A stretch of DNA of 64,000 bases from Amborella trichopoda (GCF_000471905.2 NW_006498137.1:1130484-1194483); one strand, 5' to 3'; positions 11,431-23,043 are shown, counted from the first letter of the stretch. Program-made: numbers and translations. Notes: a model not told the origin generated them from the sequence alone.

Positions 11431-12960
11431 TATAATAATTGTAAAAAGTAGGTATTAGAAAGAATAATTTATTTTTATTGGAATGATACCCATTATAATT
11501 AGATTCGATAATTGTAATGACAAAGTATATTATTTTAAAAAATTTCATTTATTATTTTTTCATGCATACTCTCTCTCCTCTTTATCTTCATGAATGGATA
11601 ATAAATATAATATGCCTATTATATTTACAATTATTATTTTGTAATAAATAAATTATAAAATAATGTAATGTAATTATAATTATAATAAATAATAAATAAT
11701 AAATTCAATTTACATAGAATAATTTAGGAAAAATATCTCTATATCTACTATGTTTATGTTTCATTTCTTGATAAATCCAAGGTTTCAAAAAATATCTTCT
11801 AACCCCCTAGCTACTTTAAACGTATTTTTTAATATAAAAAAATATGAGAAAGACATTATTTTTAAACCTAATCATTTCTCTCACTTCACTTATTTAACCC
11901 AAACTTATTTGTTTCTCTCTCTTCCTGTGTCTCTCTTACTCTCTCTCCTCCTGTGTTTCTTCAAACACCTCTCTTTCTCCTCTCAATAACCTCTCACCTC
12001 CATGAAGCCCTTCTCTCTCTAGATGTTTGGGAGGACGGCTTTTAGAAAAGATAGATGTCTGTTTAAATTCGTTTGGCCTAAAAAAACATGTTTAAATTAG
12101 CTAAGGTTGTTAAAAGAAATACAATCTACAAATTTTATGCCCCAAGATACTTTTTTAAACCTTGGGTCTAATGTGAAATGGAAGCTTAAAATATGGGGTA
12201 TGGAGATAGTTTCTCAATAATTTATTCTTAGAATATTATATTTATATTTTTCCTTGATTCCCTCAAAGTCTAAATACAAATTTTATGATTATTATTTCTA
12301 TAATAATTATAAAAAATTAGATATTGGTAAAAATAAATTTTTTTTTATGTTCAAATCTTATAATTATATTATAATTATAACATGTTTCTTTTCCCCAAAA
12401 AGTGATTAAAAAAAAGAAAGAAACCAAAACACCTTGCTACATGAAAGGCTCTATAATAATTGTAAAAAGTAGGTAGTGGTAAGAATAATTTATCTTTATT
12501 AGAACGTTACCATTATATTTAGATTCTATAATTGTAATTACGAATACTATTATTTTAAAATTTTTATTATTTATAATTTTATTATTTTTTCATGCATACT
12601 TTCTCTCCTCTATCTTCACGATTGGATAGTAAATATCATATATATTGTATTTACATTTAATATTTTGTAGTAAATAAATTGTAAAATAATGTAAGGTAAT
12701 TATAGTTATAGTAAAATAAATTAAATTTATGTGAGAATAATTTATTCACATTTATAATTTTTCGTTGATTGCCTAAAGTCTAAGTATTTTCTATACATAT
12801 ATATTTCTACAATAATTGTAAAAATTAGATATTGGTAGAAATAATTCATTTTTTGTTCGAATTTTACAATTGTATTATAATTATAACTAATTTTTGTCCC
12901 CAAATAGTAATTAAAAAGTTTTTTAAAAAAGAAAACTCAAAACCTTGCTATGTGACAGGA
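11431..12960. repeat. Tandem duplication of a ~510-bp AT-rich unit
   Basis: The unit starts TATAATAATTGTAAAAAGTA at 11431 and again at 12452. Both copies share CATGCATACT(C/T)TCTCTCC, GTAATAAATAAATT-like words and an AATAATTTA word. They end in CCTTGCTA(C/T) plus ATG(A/T)-type sequence at about 12449 and 12960. The first copy is lengthened by the 489-bp insertion at 11727-12215. Confidence 0.8.
11727..12215. mobile_element. Mutator-type MITE (family 2) with 9-bp target-site duplication
   Basis: It starts GGAAAAATATCTC and ends GAGATAGTTTCTC, whose reverse complement GAGAAACTATCTC matches the start at 10 of 13 bases. It is flanked by AATAATTTA at 11718-11726 and 12216-12224. The tandem paralogue carries one uninterrupted AATAATTTA at 12736-12744, the empty site. 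A CT-rich interior is shared with the related element at about 25035-25532. A 9-bp duplication is the Mutator-superfamily hallmark. Confidence 0.8.
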
Positions 12961-13874
12961 AGAAAAATAGATAATATTAACCCTATAAATATTTTATTGA
13001 AAATATTTTTCAATAATAAATATATTTCAATGATTAAATATCACGCACATGCATATTATTAGTATTACTAGTTGAATTATACTAGTTGATATAATTCAGT
13101 AGGGGCGCCACTCAAATCAAAGAAACTTAATTATATCATGTCTTAGTCTGTAGTAGGTATTATTTTCTCCCCATTTTACACACTCTAAATTTAACAGATA
13201 CCGTGTCAATACGCTCGTCAAAAGTGTTGTGCACTGGGGATTGAAAAATCGGGCGTTATAATATGAACCACCCGGTAGCCGGTTCTCGTTTCAGAAGTTT
13301 TGGTGACCGACGATGTATATTTTTAAAAAAATTAAAAGTAATATATAAAATTTTAAAAAATAAGGGATTTTGTTTGTAATACTTTTTTTTTTTTTAATAT
13401 TTTCATTATTATGGCAAAGATTGGAAATTGTTTTGGTCATTAATAATTATTTTTATAGTTTCCCATTTTTTTTAGAAAAATTCAAAAGTAGCCTTGGGCA
13501 CAAATCGATTATTTAAATTTTTTTCATTAATTTTTAACTTTATTTGGATGTACTTTTTTTAATCATTATTTAAATATATTTTTCATATTTTATTAGATTT
13601 ATATTTTATTTTTTTATCACTTTTTTTATTACATGGGACTTGTCCAGTTAGAAAGATTGGACAAGCCGGTTTACCAGTTAGGCCACTTGAACCACTTGCT
13701 GGCTCATGTCCGGTTAACCGTTCCAGTTCGATTTTTTCTACATTGAGAGGAACGTCATCAGGGATCCACAAATCTAATTTCCAACTTTAAAATCATTATT
13801 GAATGGTGGATTCCCACGAGACTTCATTGCTTAAATAACCTATGATGCAAACATAATAGATTTTTCATTACTCA
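12961..13874. other. Intergenic, with GGTTC/CCGGTT-rich decayed repeat
   Basis: 13200-13320 and 13620-13760 carry clustered CCGGTT/AACCGG/GGTTC words (CCCGGTAGCCGGTTC, GTCCGGTTAACCGTTCC). They resemble decayed pieces of the block at 62816-63250. The rest is very AT-rich. No gene is visible. Confidence 0.35.
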
Positions 13875-13883
13875 TTCTAATAA

Positions 13884-14242
13884 GGGTGCGCTTTCTATAA
13901 GGCCACCTCCAAATTTTATCATAACATGTAATTTTGTTGTAAAAAATTCTTAGGATTATTTTAAATTCTATTTTCATATCTAATTAGAAGATTTTAAACT
14001 CCAATAATAGTTACAATCAAAGAGATCTATAAATATATGAAAATCTTGAAAATGGACGGCCTAGATAATGTGTTGCAAGATGTACCATTTTTGAGACTCA
14101 ATTTCTTTTTTTATATTCATACATCTCGATGTCGAGATGATTAAATAGAGGTTTTTCAACATTAAATAACCTTTCCGATATATTTTTGAGATGCATCTGT
14201 AATCCTATATTTAAAGGTTGCAACCATATATAAACTTTTCCC
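13884..14242 (+). mobile_element. MITE family 1a copy with 9-bp target duplication
   Basis: It runs from GGGTGCGCTTTCTATAAGG to ATATAAACTTTTCCC. TTCTAATAA flanks both sides (13875-13883 and 14243-14251), an exact 9-bp duplication. The interior has TCTATAAATATATGAAAATC, GGACGGCCTAGATAATG and the hairpin-forming CATCTCGATGTCGAGATG. The left GGTTGCAACC block is deleted. Confidence 0.85.
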
Positions 14243-14278
14243 TTCTAATAAACCTTGGCCAGTGCTCTTTTTTGCTAT

Positions 14279-14675
14279 GGGTGTGGTTTGTATAAAGTTG
14301 CAACATTAAACAATCCAATTAAGGCACACGTCCAAATTTTGTCATACTATATAAAAGTCTTAGGATTACCTGAGAATCTATTTTCATATCTAATTATAAA
14401 TTTTAAACTCTAAAAATAGTTAAAATCAAGTCGATCTATAAACATATAAAAATCTTGAAAATGGACGGTATAGATAATGTGTCGCATAATGTACTATTTT
14501 TGGACTCAAAATCTTTTTTATTCTTTATTTTTTTATTTTTTTTCCATATTCATACATCTTGATGTTGAGATGATAAATTAGAGGGTTTTTCACCATTAAA
14601 ACTTTTTCCGATGGATTTTTGAGATGCATCCTTAATTGTACATAATAAGGTTTCAACCTTATATAAACTTTTTCC
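14279..14675 (+). mobile_element. MITE family 1a copy, near complete
   Basis: It runs from GGGTGTGGTTTGTATAAAG, through AACAATCCAATTAAGGC, GGACGGTATAGATAATGTG and CATCTTGATGTTGAGATG, to AACCTTATATAAACTTTTTC. It has the full family layout and is a useful reference copy. It lies 36 bp after the preceding copy. No clear target duplication remains. Confidence 0.8.
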
Positions 14676-15243
14676 GAATTTCTTAAAATATTGGGTGTCT
14701 TGTCACTTTGAAATCATAAAAAGAATACGACTTTGTCAAACGGGGAAGGAGTCTCGTAATAATTATTTGTAGATAGATTTTCCTCTCTGTTGTACTTACG
14801 AAGCTCTGCTCCTTTATTTAATGAAATTACTAGTTAACATTAAAAAAAATAAAAATAATTATTTGTAGATAGCAATATAGACAAGGACTTGTATCTAACA
14901 TTGGATATGGATGCCAACTGAGAATGTTACGGTAGTGTAATTGATAGGGCAGTGAGTACATAATGTGCTTTGCTGGTTCACAACATTTTACAAATTTTCG
15001 AATTTCTAATAGACTCGATCAAATCTGCTCGAACTGAAGTCAGGCTTTGAGACCCCACCGAGTCATTACCTAAATCTTTGTTTTACAACCCTGCTTTCAA
15101 GGATTAAATATATGAGTTACTTTGATAATTAGGAAATAGAAAAGTGTACAAAGAGACCACTTAGTTTTAGTACAAAGAGGTCATAGTCAGGTTCATCATT
15201 TTAAATCAGGTGATTGTGAGTGTGTTATTGACTAGACTCAAAT
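14676..15243. other. Intergenic sequence without recognisable feature
   Basis: It is moderately AT-rich with no open frame of note and no transposon termini. AATAATTATTTGTAGATAG occurs twice, near 14757 and 14851, a small direct repeat. Confidence 0.3.
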
Positions 15244-15433
15244 AGGGGTTGTAATGGGGGTCCAGCTAGACCTTGACTCAGATCCGAATAATATTAACTA
15301 GGTTTTGGACCTGGACCTACTCTGTCAGGTCCAAAAGTTGGACCTATACTTGTACCCGATGGGATAGAACCCTGTTGAGTCACGGATCTATCCCGTCAAA
15401 TCCCAAGTCTCGTCGGGTCCATTGCCACCCTCA
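15244..15433 (+). mobile_element. hAT-like short element rich in GGTCC/GGACC
   Basis: It opens AGGGGTTGTAATGG and closes CCATTGCCACCCTCA, approximate inverted ends of the GGGGTGGCAATGG type. Inside are GGACCTGGACC, CAGGTCCAAAAG and GGACCTATAC. Several more copies lie nearby. Confidence 0.6.
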
Positions 15434-15639
15434 CTATGAGTTTTTTTTTTTTTTGGCCATTCTTTTACCATCAAATACCCGTATTATTAGCAACAAAGTC
15501 ACAATCACTCGCCATTAGATTTCAAGTCATATGATTTATTGTTTAATAGCTACAGATGAATATGGGTTTTTATTATATACGATCCTTAATACACCCAAAT
15601 GAATACGGCTTGAAGTATTTTATCTCCAGCAGTTTACGA

Positions 15640-15779
15640 GTATTGGTAAAGTCCAACCATACCCGGAGCCAGACCCAGACCCAAATAGTGTTTAGGTCTA
15701 GGTTTTGGACCCATACCCGGATCCATGTCAGATATACCCAATGGGTCCTAGGTCGGTTCCATGTCCATTGCCACCCCTA
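15640..15779 (-). mobile_element. hAT-like short element, fragment
   Basis: Only the CCATTGCCACCCCTA terminus is clear. ACCCAGACCC, GGACCCATACCC and GGGTCCTAGG precede it. Part of this copy is carried in the large tandem duplication, with its counterpart ending at 16729. Confidence 0.55.
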
Positions 15780-16199
15780 GACTCAAACTTCAAAACAAAT
15801 TTTCTCGAACTCTATGACATACCCAAGCCATTCAATTTGACTACTAATAGTTAGTTTTGTAACCTACATAAGCCATCCAATTTGACATGTAATAGTTAAT
15901 TGCAACTGTGAACTCCTTATAACAAGGACAAATAGGCTCATTGTATACAATCCGTTAGAATATACACCTGCACATATGCACATGTGTGTGTGTGTGAGAG
16001 AGAGTCCATATCAACCAAATCATGCCAATTCGTGCTGGGCTTACCTTGTTGGACCACCAAATGGACCCCATCTATAGTAGCACTAAGTAAGACCACCTAG
16101 GGTATATGTGACTCAGGGTAGTACACCCCCATGGAGGCTGGGTACACTTTTGTCCAATTGTAGGGCCAAACTCTCCTCTTTTGCAAACCACCAATATCT

Positions 16200-16435
16200 A
16201 TAATGTTTTTAAGGAGGCGAACACAGTTGTTGATTGCTTGGCACATAAGACGGTATCATTAGCAGAAGCAATCGTATGGCGGGTTTGCCCCCAGATGTTA
16301 TACACCATTTCATCCTACATAATATTTCCAATGTGCCATTAGAAAGGGATATTTGATGGTTATACTTGTAATATTTTTTATTGTTTAGCAATGTGTAGGG
16401 GTTCATCATCCCCATTGAGTTATCCAAAAAAAAAG
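16200..16435 (+). mobile_element. LINE 3' tail (RNase H C-terminus), copy in unit 1
   Basis: The translation contains EANTVVDCLAHK and VSLAEAIVWRVCP, matching the usual end of plant LINE RNase H domains (REANxVADxLA). It then reads PLSYPKKK into an A run, the typical LINE end. Upstream LINE sequence is missing. Confidence 0.6.
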
Positions 16436-16921
16436 AAGAGACTGCCCAACTTGATTTTAATTTATTAAAGAGTAATAAGCACTCAACTAATTGCCAAAAG
16501 GCATTCTTAAAAGAAGCCAGCTGAAAAGGCTGTCACATGTAGATTTTGACTTTGCAATAGTTGTTGCTTCTGAAAAGGCAATCCATGAGAACTTTACTTT
16601 CACAATCAAATGAAAATAATTGACCTTGGTACAAGCCAATGAGCAAAGTAAAGATCATTAGACTTTACCTGGACCATGTCGGGTATACCCATTGGGACCC
16701 AGGTTGGGTCCACGCTCATTGCCACCCCTTCAAAACAAATTTTTTCAAATTTTGTGACAGACTCACGCCATTCAACTTGACATCCAATGGTTAGTTTTGT
16801 AACCTACATAAGCCATCCAATTTGACATATGATGGTTAATAGTAATTGTGAACTTTATATAACAAAGACAAATAGTCTCATTGTATACAATCTGTTAAAA
16901 TATACACCTGCTCTCGTATGC

Positions 16922-16955
<34 letters not shown>

Positions 16956-16988
16956 AGATACCAACCACATACGACGGTACCTTAGTTC

Positions 16989-17625
16989 NNNNNNNNNNNN
17001 NNNNNNNNNNNNNNNNNNNNNNNNNNNNNNNNNNNNNNNNNNNNNNNNNNNNNNNNNNNNNNNNNNNNNNNNNNNNNNNNNNNNNNNNNNNNNNNNNNNN
17101 NNNNNNNNNNNNNNNNNNNNNNNNNNNNNNNNNNNNNNNNNNNNNNNNNNNNNNNNNNNNNNNNNNNNNNNNNNNNNNNNNNNNNNNNNNNNNNNNNNNN
17201 NNNNNNNNNNNNNNNNNNNNNNNNNNNNNNNNNNNNNNNNNNNNNNNNNNNNNNNNNNNNNNNNNNNNNNNNNNNNNNNNNNNNNNNNNNNNNNNNNNNN
17301 NNNNNNNNNNNNNNNNNNNNNNNNNNNNNNNNNNNNNNNNNNNNNNNNNNNNNNNNNNNNNNNNNNNNNNNNNNNNNNNNNNNNNNNNNNNNNNNNNNNN
17401 NNNNNNNNNNNNNNNNNNNNNNNNNNNNNNNNNNNNNNNNNNNNNNNNNNNNNNNNNNNNNNNNNNNNNNNNNNNNNNNNNNNNNNNNNNNNNNNNNNNN
17501 NNNNNNNNNNNNNNNNNNNNNNNNNNNNNNNNNNNNNNNNNNNNNNNNNNNNNNNNNNNNNNNNNNNNNNNNNNNNNNNNNNNNNNNNNNNNNNNNNNNN
17601 NNNNNNNNNNNNNNNNNNNNNNNNN
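16989..17625. other. Assembly gap of 637 N within a (GA)n microsatellite
   Basis: (GA)n lies just left (16923-16952) and right (17626-17659) of the N run. Open frames spanning it are artefacts. Confidence 0.99.
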
Positions 17626-17662
<37 letters not shown>

Positions 17663-17927
17663 AGATCAACCACATCAGGCCTATTCGTGTTGGGCTTACC
17701 TTGTTGGACAACCAAATGGACGCGATCTATAGTGGCACTAAATATGACTGCCCAGGGCAGAGTCAAGGGGTATCTGTGACTCAGGGTAGTACACCCCCAA
17801 AGAAGTTGTGCACACTTTTGCCCTTTGTAGGCCAAACTCTCTTCCTTTACATACCACCAATGGCATATCTCTCATGTTTTGTAGGCCAAACTCTCCTCCT
17901 TTGCAGACCACTAATGACATATCTCTC

Positions 17928-18235
17928 ATATTTTAAGGGAGGCAAACACGTTTTTAGGGAGGCGAGCACGGTTGTTGATTGTTTGGCAAATAGGGCGGTA
18001 TCATTAGCTGAAACAATCGTATGGTACGTGTGCCCCCTAGATGTTATACACTCAATAGAAGCAATCGTATGACATGCTTGCCCCCCAGATGTTATACACC
18101 CTTTCATCCTACATGATATTTCCAATGTGCGATTAAAAAGAGATATTTGATGGTTTACTTGTAATATTTTTTATTGTTTAGGAACGGGCAGGGGCTCATC
18201 ATCCCCACTAAGTTATCAAAAAAAAAAAAAAAATG
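17928..18235 (+). mobile_element. LINE 3' tail, duplicated copy in unit 2
   Basis: It repeats the LINE tail of unit 1: TVVDCLANRAVSLAETIVW, then a second AIV-like segment, and a terminal A run at about 18221. GGGAGGC is locally duplicated at 17937-17965. Confidence 0.6.
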
Positions 18236-18461
18236 ATTGCCCAACTTGATTTTAATTTATTAAAGAGTAATAAGCACTCAACTAATTGCCAAAAGGCTTG
18301 CCTTAAAAGAAGCCAACTGAAAAGGCTGTCACATGTAGATTTTGACTTTGTAATAGTGGTTGCTTCTGAAAAGGCTATCCATGACAACTTTACTCTCACA
18401 ATCAAATGAAAATAATTGGCCTTGATCCAAGCCAATGAGCAAAGTAAAGATCATTAGACGT

Positions 18462-19440
18462 CCCTAATCTCATATGGATATGATATTAGGAAAAGCTTTC
18501 ACAATCTCCACATTTCCTTTGAGATCTGAACCTTTAAATTTGCTCAATAAATAGCTGGTGGTTAAGAAAATAACCAGCCTCTTAATTAAGTTTCAAAAAG
18601 TAAAGAAATGGAAGCCAACTCAACTTTCCATGGCACTAAAGACAAAGCATTTATCCCAGGCTACCCACCACAAAAAAAAATAAAAAATTAATAAAAAAAT
18701 ACAAAATAATAAAAAAGGCAACTCCACTTTGGATCATATATGTCCCTCTCTTAGATGTAAGATACTCCTTTTTAAACTCCATCTGACCGCTCCCTCCCTA
18801 ATAAACGTGGGGAAAATTTACTCAGAGACACAAAATTTACTCGGAGACACAAAAAACTAATGAAGACACAGAAAGATTCATATTTTCTCAAATATTATGC
18901 AAGGGTCGGTGTCTCGAATTTTTTTTTTTCAATTTTTTTAGTTTGCCAGTGGATCCAATGTTATCAACATCAGATCGACTTTATTTTTACTCTTTTGTTT
19001 AAACATAGGGTTGTGACCTTAGATTTAGGTTAAATCTGGACCGGTCCATGTCTAAAATATCAGACATCCCTAAAATGGGTGATATCCCGTAATATCGAGT
19101 TGGTAAACATTCAGTTCGGTTCGATACTGCAAAAAAAGAAAGAAAAAAAAAATATATTAATTTTCAAAGTAATCTGATGTCACAAACATCTGACCGGGCA
19201 ATGAAAGTTTTAAACCACAACATCAAATGGCCCTTTTAGGGAAATCCGATATTTTGGACATTGGACCGGTATAGAAGTGACCTAAATCTTAGCTCACAGC
19301 TCTATGTTAGTAAAACCTAAAAAGTAAATAAAATCAGTTTTGTGTTGGTAATATTGGACCTAAGGGCAAACTGAACAAAATAATACGAGGGACCAACCAT
19401 TCCTGTAATATTTGGGAAAATATGGATGTTTCGATATTTT
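18462..19440. other. Intergenic sequence, no gene seen
   Basis: It contains a short direct repeat (TTTACTCRGAGACACAAAA at 18817-18855), A-rich runs and scattered GATATTTTGG/CCGATATTTTGG words near 19060-19270. No feature can be assigned. Confidence 0.3.
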
Positions 19441-19652
19441 CCCATTAAATTTTTTTCTCCATATGTATTTTTTCCTAAATTTGGATACTTCATGTAAAAA
19501 CTTATCAAAAGATTCTATGCTCTCGCAAGAGCATTTCTTTGTCTGCCCCATTAAATTTTTTTCTCCATATGTATTTTTTCCTAAATTTGGATACTTCATG
19601 TAGAAACTTATCAAAAGATTCTATGCTCTCGCAAGAGCATTTCTTTGTCTGC
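19441..19652. repeat. Two-copy 106-bp tandem duplication
   Basis: Units start CCCATTAAATTTTTTTCTCC at 19441 and 19547 and are nearly identical. Each contains GCTCTCGCAAGAGC, a perfect short palindrome. High identity points to a recent duplication. Confidence 0.9.
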
Positions 19653-19854
19653 CCTTCCTAGTAAATTCCAACTCTTGCGCGTAAATTTGGGGTGTTTTTA
19701 ACCTAGCGACCAACCTAAAAAACAAGAAAAAAATAAAAAAATAAAATAATCAAAAGTACTCTTTATTTGGCTTCAAAAAATAATTACTTGTAAATTTTCA
19801 AACAATCATCTCTAGAATTTTAAAATTCAAAATCTTCTTTCTTTTAAAGAAAAT

Positions 19855-20253
19855 GTTTCTATACTTCCTCTACAGCATAGAAGATCTATGCTTCCCCTAC
19901 CATCCAGCCAATAAAATTTGGTACGTTCCATCTTCTCATTAGGGCACACCTATAAAAAATATTAAAAATAATTTTTCGATAAAATGGAATGACCAAAATA
20001 CCTCTTGAAAATTTCAAAGGTATTTTAGTTTATTTTATTGAAAATATTTTTTTTATATTTTTCGCTAGTGCGAGTTTAATAGAGGATTGGACATACAAAA
20101 TTTGGTGTCAAAATAATTTATATAAAAAAATTTAAAATAAAATAATGTAAAGATGAGACATTGTGATTGGGGCAATCATAACCCTCCATTCAAAATGGAG
20201 GGTTAGATAAGGGGAAGTATATAAGTTTTATGCTGTAGAGGAAGTATAGAAAC
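19855..20253. mobile_element. MITE family 3 with long terminal inverted repeats
   Basis: The left end GTTTCTATACTTCCTCTACA is the exact reverse complement of the right end. The inverted match continues through GCATARAA and ends in CTTCCCCT(A/T)A, roughly 45 bp in all. A second inner dyad (ACCCTCCATT/AATGGAGGGT) sits at about 20180-20205. No target duplication is visible. A transcript could fold into a long hairpin. Confidence 0.75.
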
Positions 20254-20681
20254 CTTGTCATTCTATTAAAGAAGTAATTCTCAAATGGTTTTCAAAATTT
20301 TGTATAAAAAATTCCTCGTAACACTAATCCCTGATGAAGTAAGTGAATTGTATACTCCTATTGGAGCATGTTAGACACCCTCCATAGACATTTAAACACT
20401 TGCTTTGGTAGTCATTGTTGTCCGCACGATGTTATTTCTAGGTATATAGAATCAAAATTCAATTAGATATTCCACTCTTAGAAGTTTGGAATTATTGACA
20501 TTTCATCTACAATTTTCAGCAAAGAGAATGGTTGATTATATGGTTTGTTCTCAATATCGATTTTATGATTCTCTCTCTCTCTTTTCCTTCCCATATAGTA
20601 AAATAGATTTGGCTTAGGCCCTCTCATGACTATGTTTTTTTTTTAAGGTGAATATCCTCTTAGGAATAGATGATTGTGAGG

Positions 20682-21035
20682 AGGGGTGGCAATGGACCCG
20701 GACCGGACCTGGGATCCGAGGGATAGACTCGATCTGGGTCCGGCTATGGGTACACAACTCCGACCATGTGGGTCGGATCCAGGTCCAAATCTTAGTCCCG
20801 AACAATATTTGGGTCTAAGTATATTTAAATATAGTCAAATACATAGTTATTTTAATTTTTGGGTCGGGTCCAGGTCTATTTCCGGTCTCACACTATATAT
20901 TTGGGTTCGTGTCCAGGTCTGGGTCCCCACACTATATTTTTTAGTATAGGTCCCACGAATTCGAGTTTGGATCCAGGTCCCATATCATTTTTTCGGGTTT
21001 GAGTCTGGGTCCAACCAAGCCCGTTGCCACCCCTT
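20682..21035 (+). mobile_element. hAT-like non-autonomous element with both ends
   Basis: It runs from AGGGGTGGCAATGG to CCGTTGCCACCCCTT, near-perfect inverted termini. The body is packed with GGTCC/GGACC and GGGTC words (GGGTCGGATCCAGGTCC, GGGTCGGGTCCAGGTC). It is the most complete of the copies in this window. Flanking 8-mers (GATTGTGA / ACTTATGA) match only partly. Confidence 0.65.
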
Positions 21036-21432
21036 ACTTATGAGATTGCATATTTCTACCTTATGTATTTGTATTCGAAGATGACAATCTGTGTCTCTCT
21101 CGAACTATGTATTACGAGTTTTTGTTTTCTTTTGGGGTAGGTGGACAACGAAAGTGAACAATTTCATAGTATATAATGTATATTTGTGCTGATGCATTTG
21201 CCTTGGTTTAAAATGGATTTACTTCTCTCTCTTTTGTTTCTTCTTTTTTGTGGAACTAAGAGATTACTTGTAGGCTTCTATGGCATCGTGAGAGCTGAAA
21301 GTGATAGGCTTTGACATTAGAAATTAAGTTATAATAATATGAGCACGACCTTTTGGACACATGTGTACTCAAAATTCTTTTTTTTATAGGACGAGTCGGT
21401 TTGTTAGAAGGTACGTGTTCCTTGATAAATTA

Positions 21433-22565
21433 GGGCGGTTTGGATACCTGAAAATATATGTACTTCGAAATATATTACTAATGTAGTTTATTACTACGTA
21501 ATATATTACTTGTAAATGGATTGTTATTGTTTGGGTAGTATTTAGATGCAACTGAAAAATGCATTATTACTGTTTGACTATGTTTGGAAGAAATATGGGA
21601 AATACATTACCAACATTTTACCAACACTTGCTTATAAACTATTATTTCTTTTTTTTTGTCACAAAATTTCACTATGAAATGCGGAATTAAAGTCATCATC
21701 ACACCATTTCAAAAAAATATTTTCAAATAATAATATCATCACCATTCCAATTTTTTTTTTTAATAATAATTTGTATCATTCTAAAATCATCATCACACCA
21801 TTTACTACTTATTTCTTTGGCACTTATATGGAATCACTGGTCTTTTAACATGATTAGATTTTGGTTTCAACATGATAAGTCATTGGAATAATATGATTGG
21901 AATAACATATTTTTATTGTGATAATAAGCCTTTCAAATATCTCTATATAATTTCAAATAAGCAATAAATTTGTGATATAAAATTCAAATTTTTTATGGTA
22001 AAAGTTAAAAAATGGAAAGAAGTTTGATTAGTAAACGAAAAAGTTTCTTAATTGTTTTAGAAAATTTTGAGGCATTAGAGGAAACTAAAGATGTAGGGCT
22101 TATCCATACCAAAATAACTGGTTAAAGTAATAAGAAGCACTATGCAAACCGAGCGCGAGAGAGGGCGGGCTGAGAGAGAGAGGGATCACTTTATGCAAAC
22201 TAGTTATTAGGGCTTAGAGAGGATGGAGCATGTAAACTAAGAGCAACCATGCAGACCCGTTATTATGGCCCATCAATTCTTAGAGAGATTATTATTGCTC
22301 AAGAAGAAAGAGAGAGTAGGGCTTATTAGTAGAGAGAAAAGAGTTAGCTCGCATTTTTTTGAAAGATTTACCAAAAATTACCCGTCAAGCGAGCGATAGA
22401 TTTTTCATTGTACATTGTGCATAATTGGTTTCGTGATTTTTTAGAAAATCTCGGGGATCTCTTTTCATTTCCTTAGTATTAAAAGTATACCCAAACAGTG
22501 AAAATGTCATATTTCCTTGTAATCTATTGTCATGTAATAGATTTCCAAGTGCCCAAACGTTCTCT
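21433..22565. mobile_element. PIF/Harbinger-like non-autonomous element, 1.13 kb, TTA target duplication
   Basis: The left end GGGCGGTTTGGATACCTG pairs imperfectly with the right end (reverse complement GAGAACGTTTGGGCACTTG). Both sides carry TTA (21430-21432 and 22566-22568), the 3-bp duplication typical of PIF/Harbinger. The interior shows no transposase frame; it is AT-rich with GAGAGAG-containing stretches at 22150-22350. Confidence 0.6.
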
Positions 22566-22707
22566 TAAAGTTCTTTTTAAATCTGATTTAGGATTCAAAA
22601 TACATGCCAAATCTAAACAACCCTATTATTGTGGAGATCTATAGATTTAGATATCAAAATATAATGTGTACTGCACTATTTAAATAGGAATTAAAAAGTA
22701 AGCAATT

Positions 22708-22860
22708 GATAGTATTTGAAGTATTGAAAAATGGGTTATGTTAGGGATAGTATTTGAAGTAATGAAAAATGGGTTATGTTAGGGATAGTATTTGAAGTAT
22801 TGAAAAATGGGTTATGTTAGGGATAGTATTTGAAGTATTGAAAAAATGGGTTATATTTGA
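22708..22860. repeat. 38-bp tandem repeat, four copies
   Basis: The unit begins GATAGTATTTGAAGTATTGA and ends GGGTTATGTTAGG. The copies differ at only one or two positions, apart from the degenerate end of the last. Confidence 0.9.
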
Positions 22861-23043
22861 ATAAATTGAAAAATGGGTTAGTTGAAAATTTCAATCAAAA
22901 TTTTGAAGTTTCCTGAAATTCAATTTATTCAAATATGACCCTACAACAAACATTTCGGCTTGATCAAGATTGAAATGAAACAAGTATAAATGGGTATTGG
23001 ACTCGAGCTTTCCCATACTCGTCGAGAAAAGGTACAAGTATAA

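Larger units (their letters stand above)
15714..18461. repeat. Large tandem duplication (two units, about 15714-16672 and 16676-18461)
   Basis: Both units run in order through the hAT-like end (CATTGCCACCCC), AACCTACATAAGCCATCC, a GT/GA microsatellite, GTGTTGGGCTTACCTTGTTGG-like sequence, a LINE 3' tail and an AAGAAGCC-GCTGAAAAGGCTGTC block. They end GATCATTAGAC. The second unit is longer because of the N gap in its (GA)n tract and a small internal repeat near 17870-17960. Confidence 0.85.

Noticed and set aside
16855..17835. Long frames of 250-330 codons across 16989-17625
   Set aside because: They consist mostly of unknown residues over an N run and flanking (GA)n; there is no coding evidence.
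22708..22860. Regular direct repeats considered as a CRISPR-like array
   Set aside because: Units are head-to-tail with no spacers, and the genome is eukaryotic.
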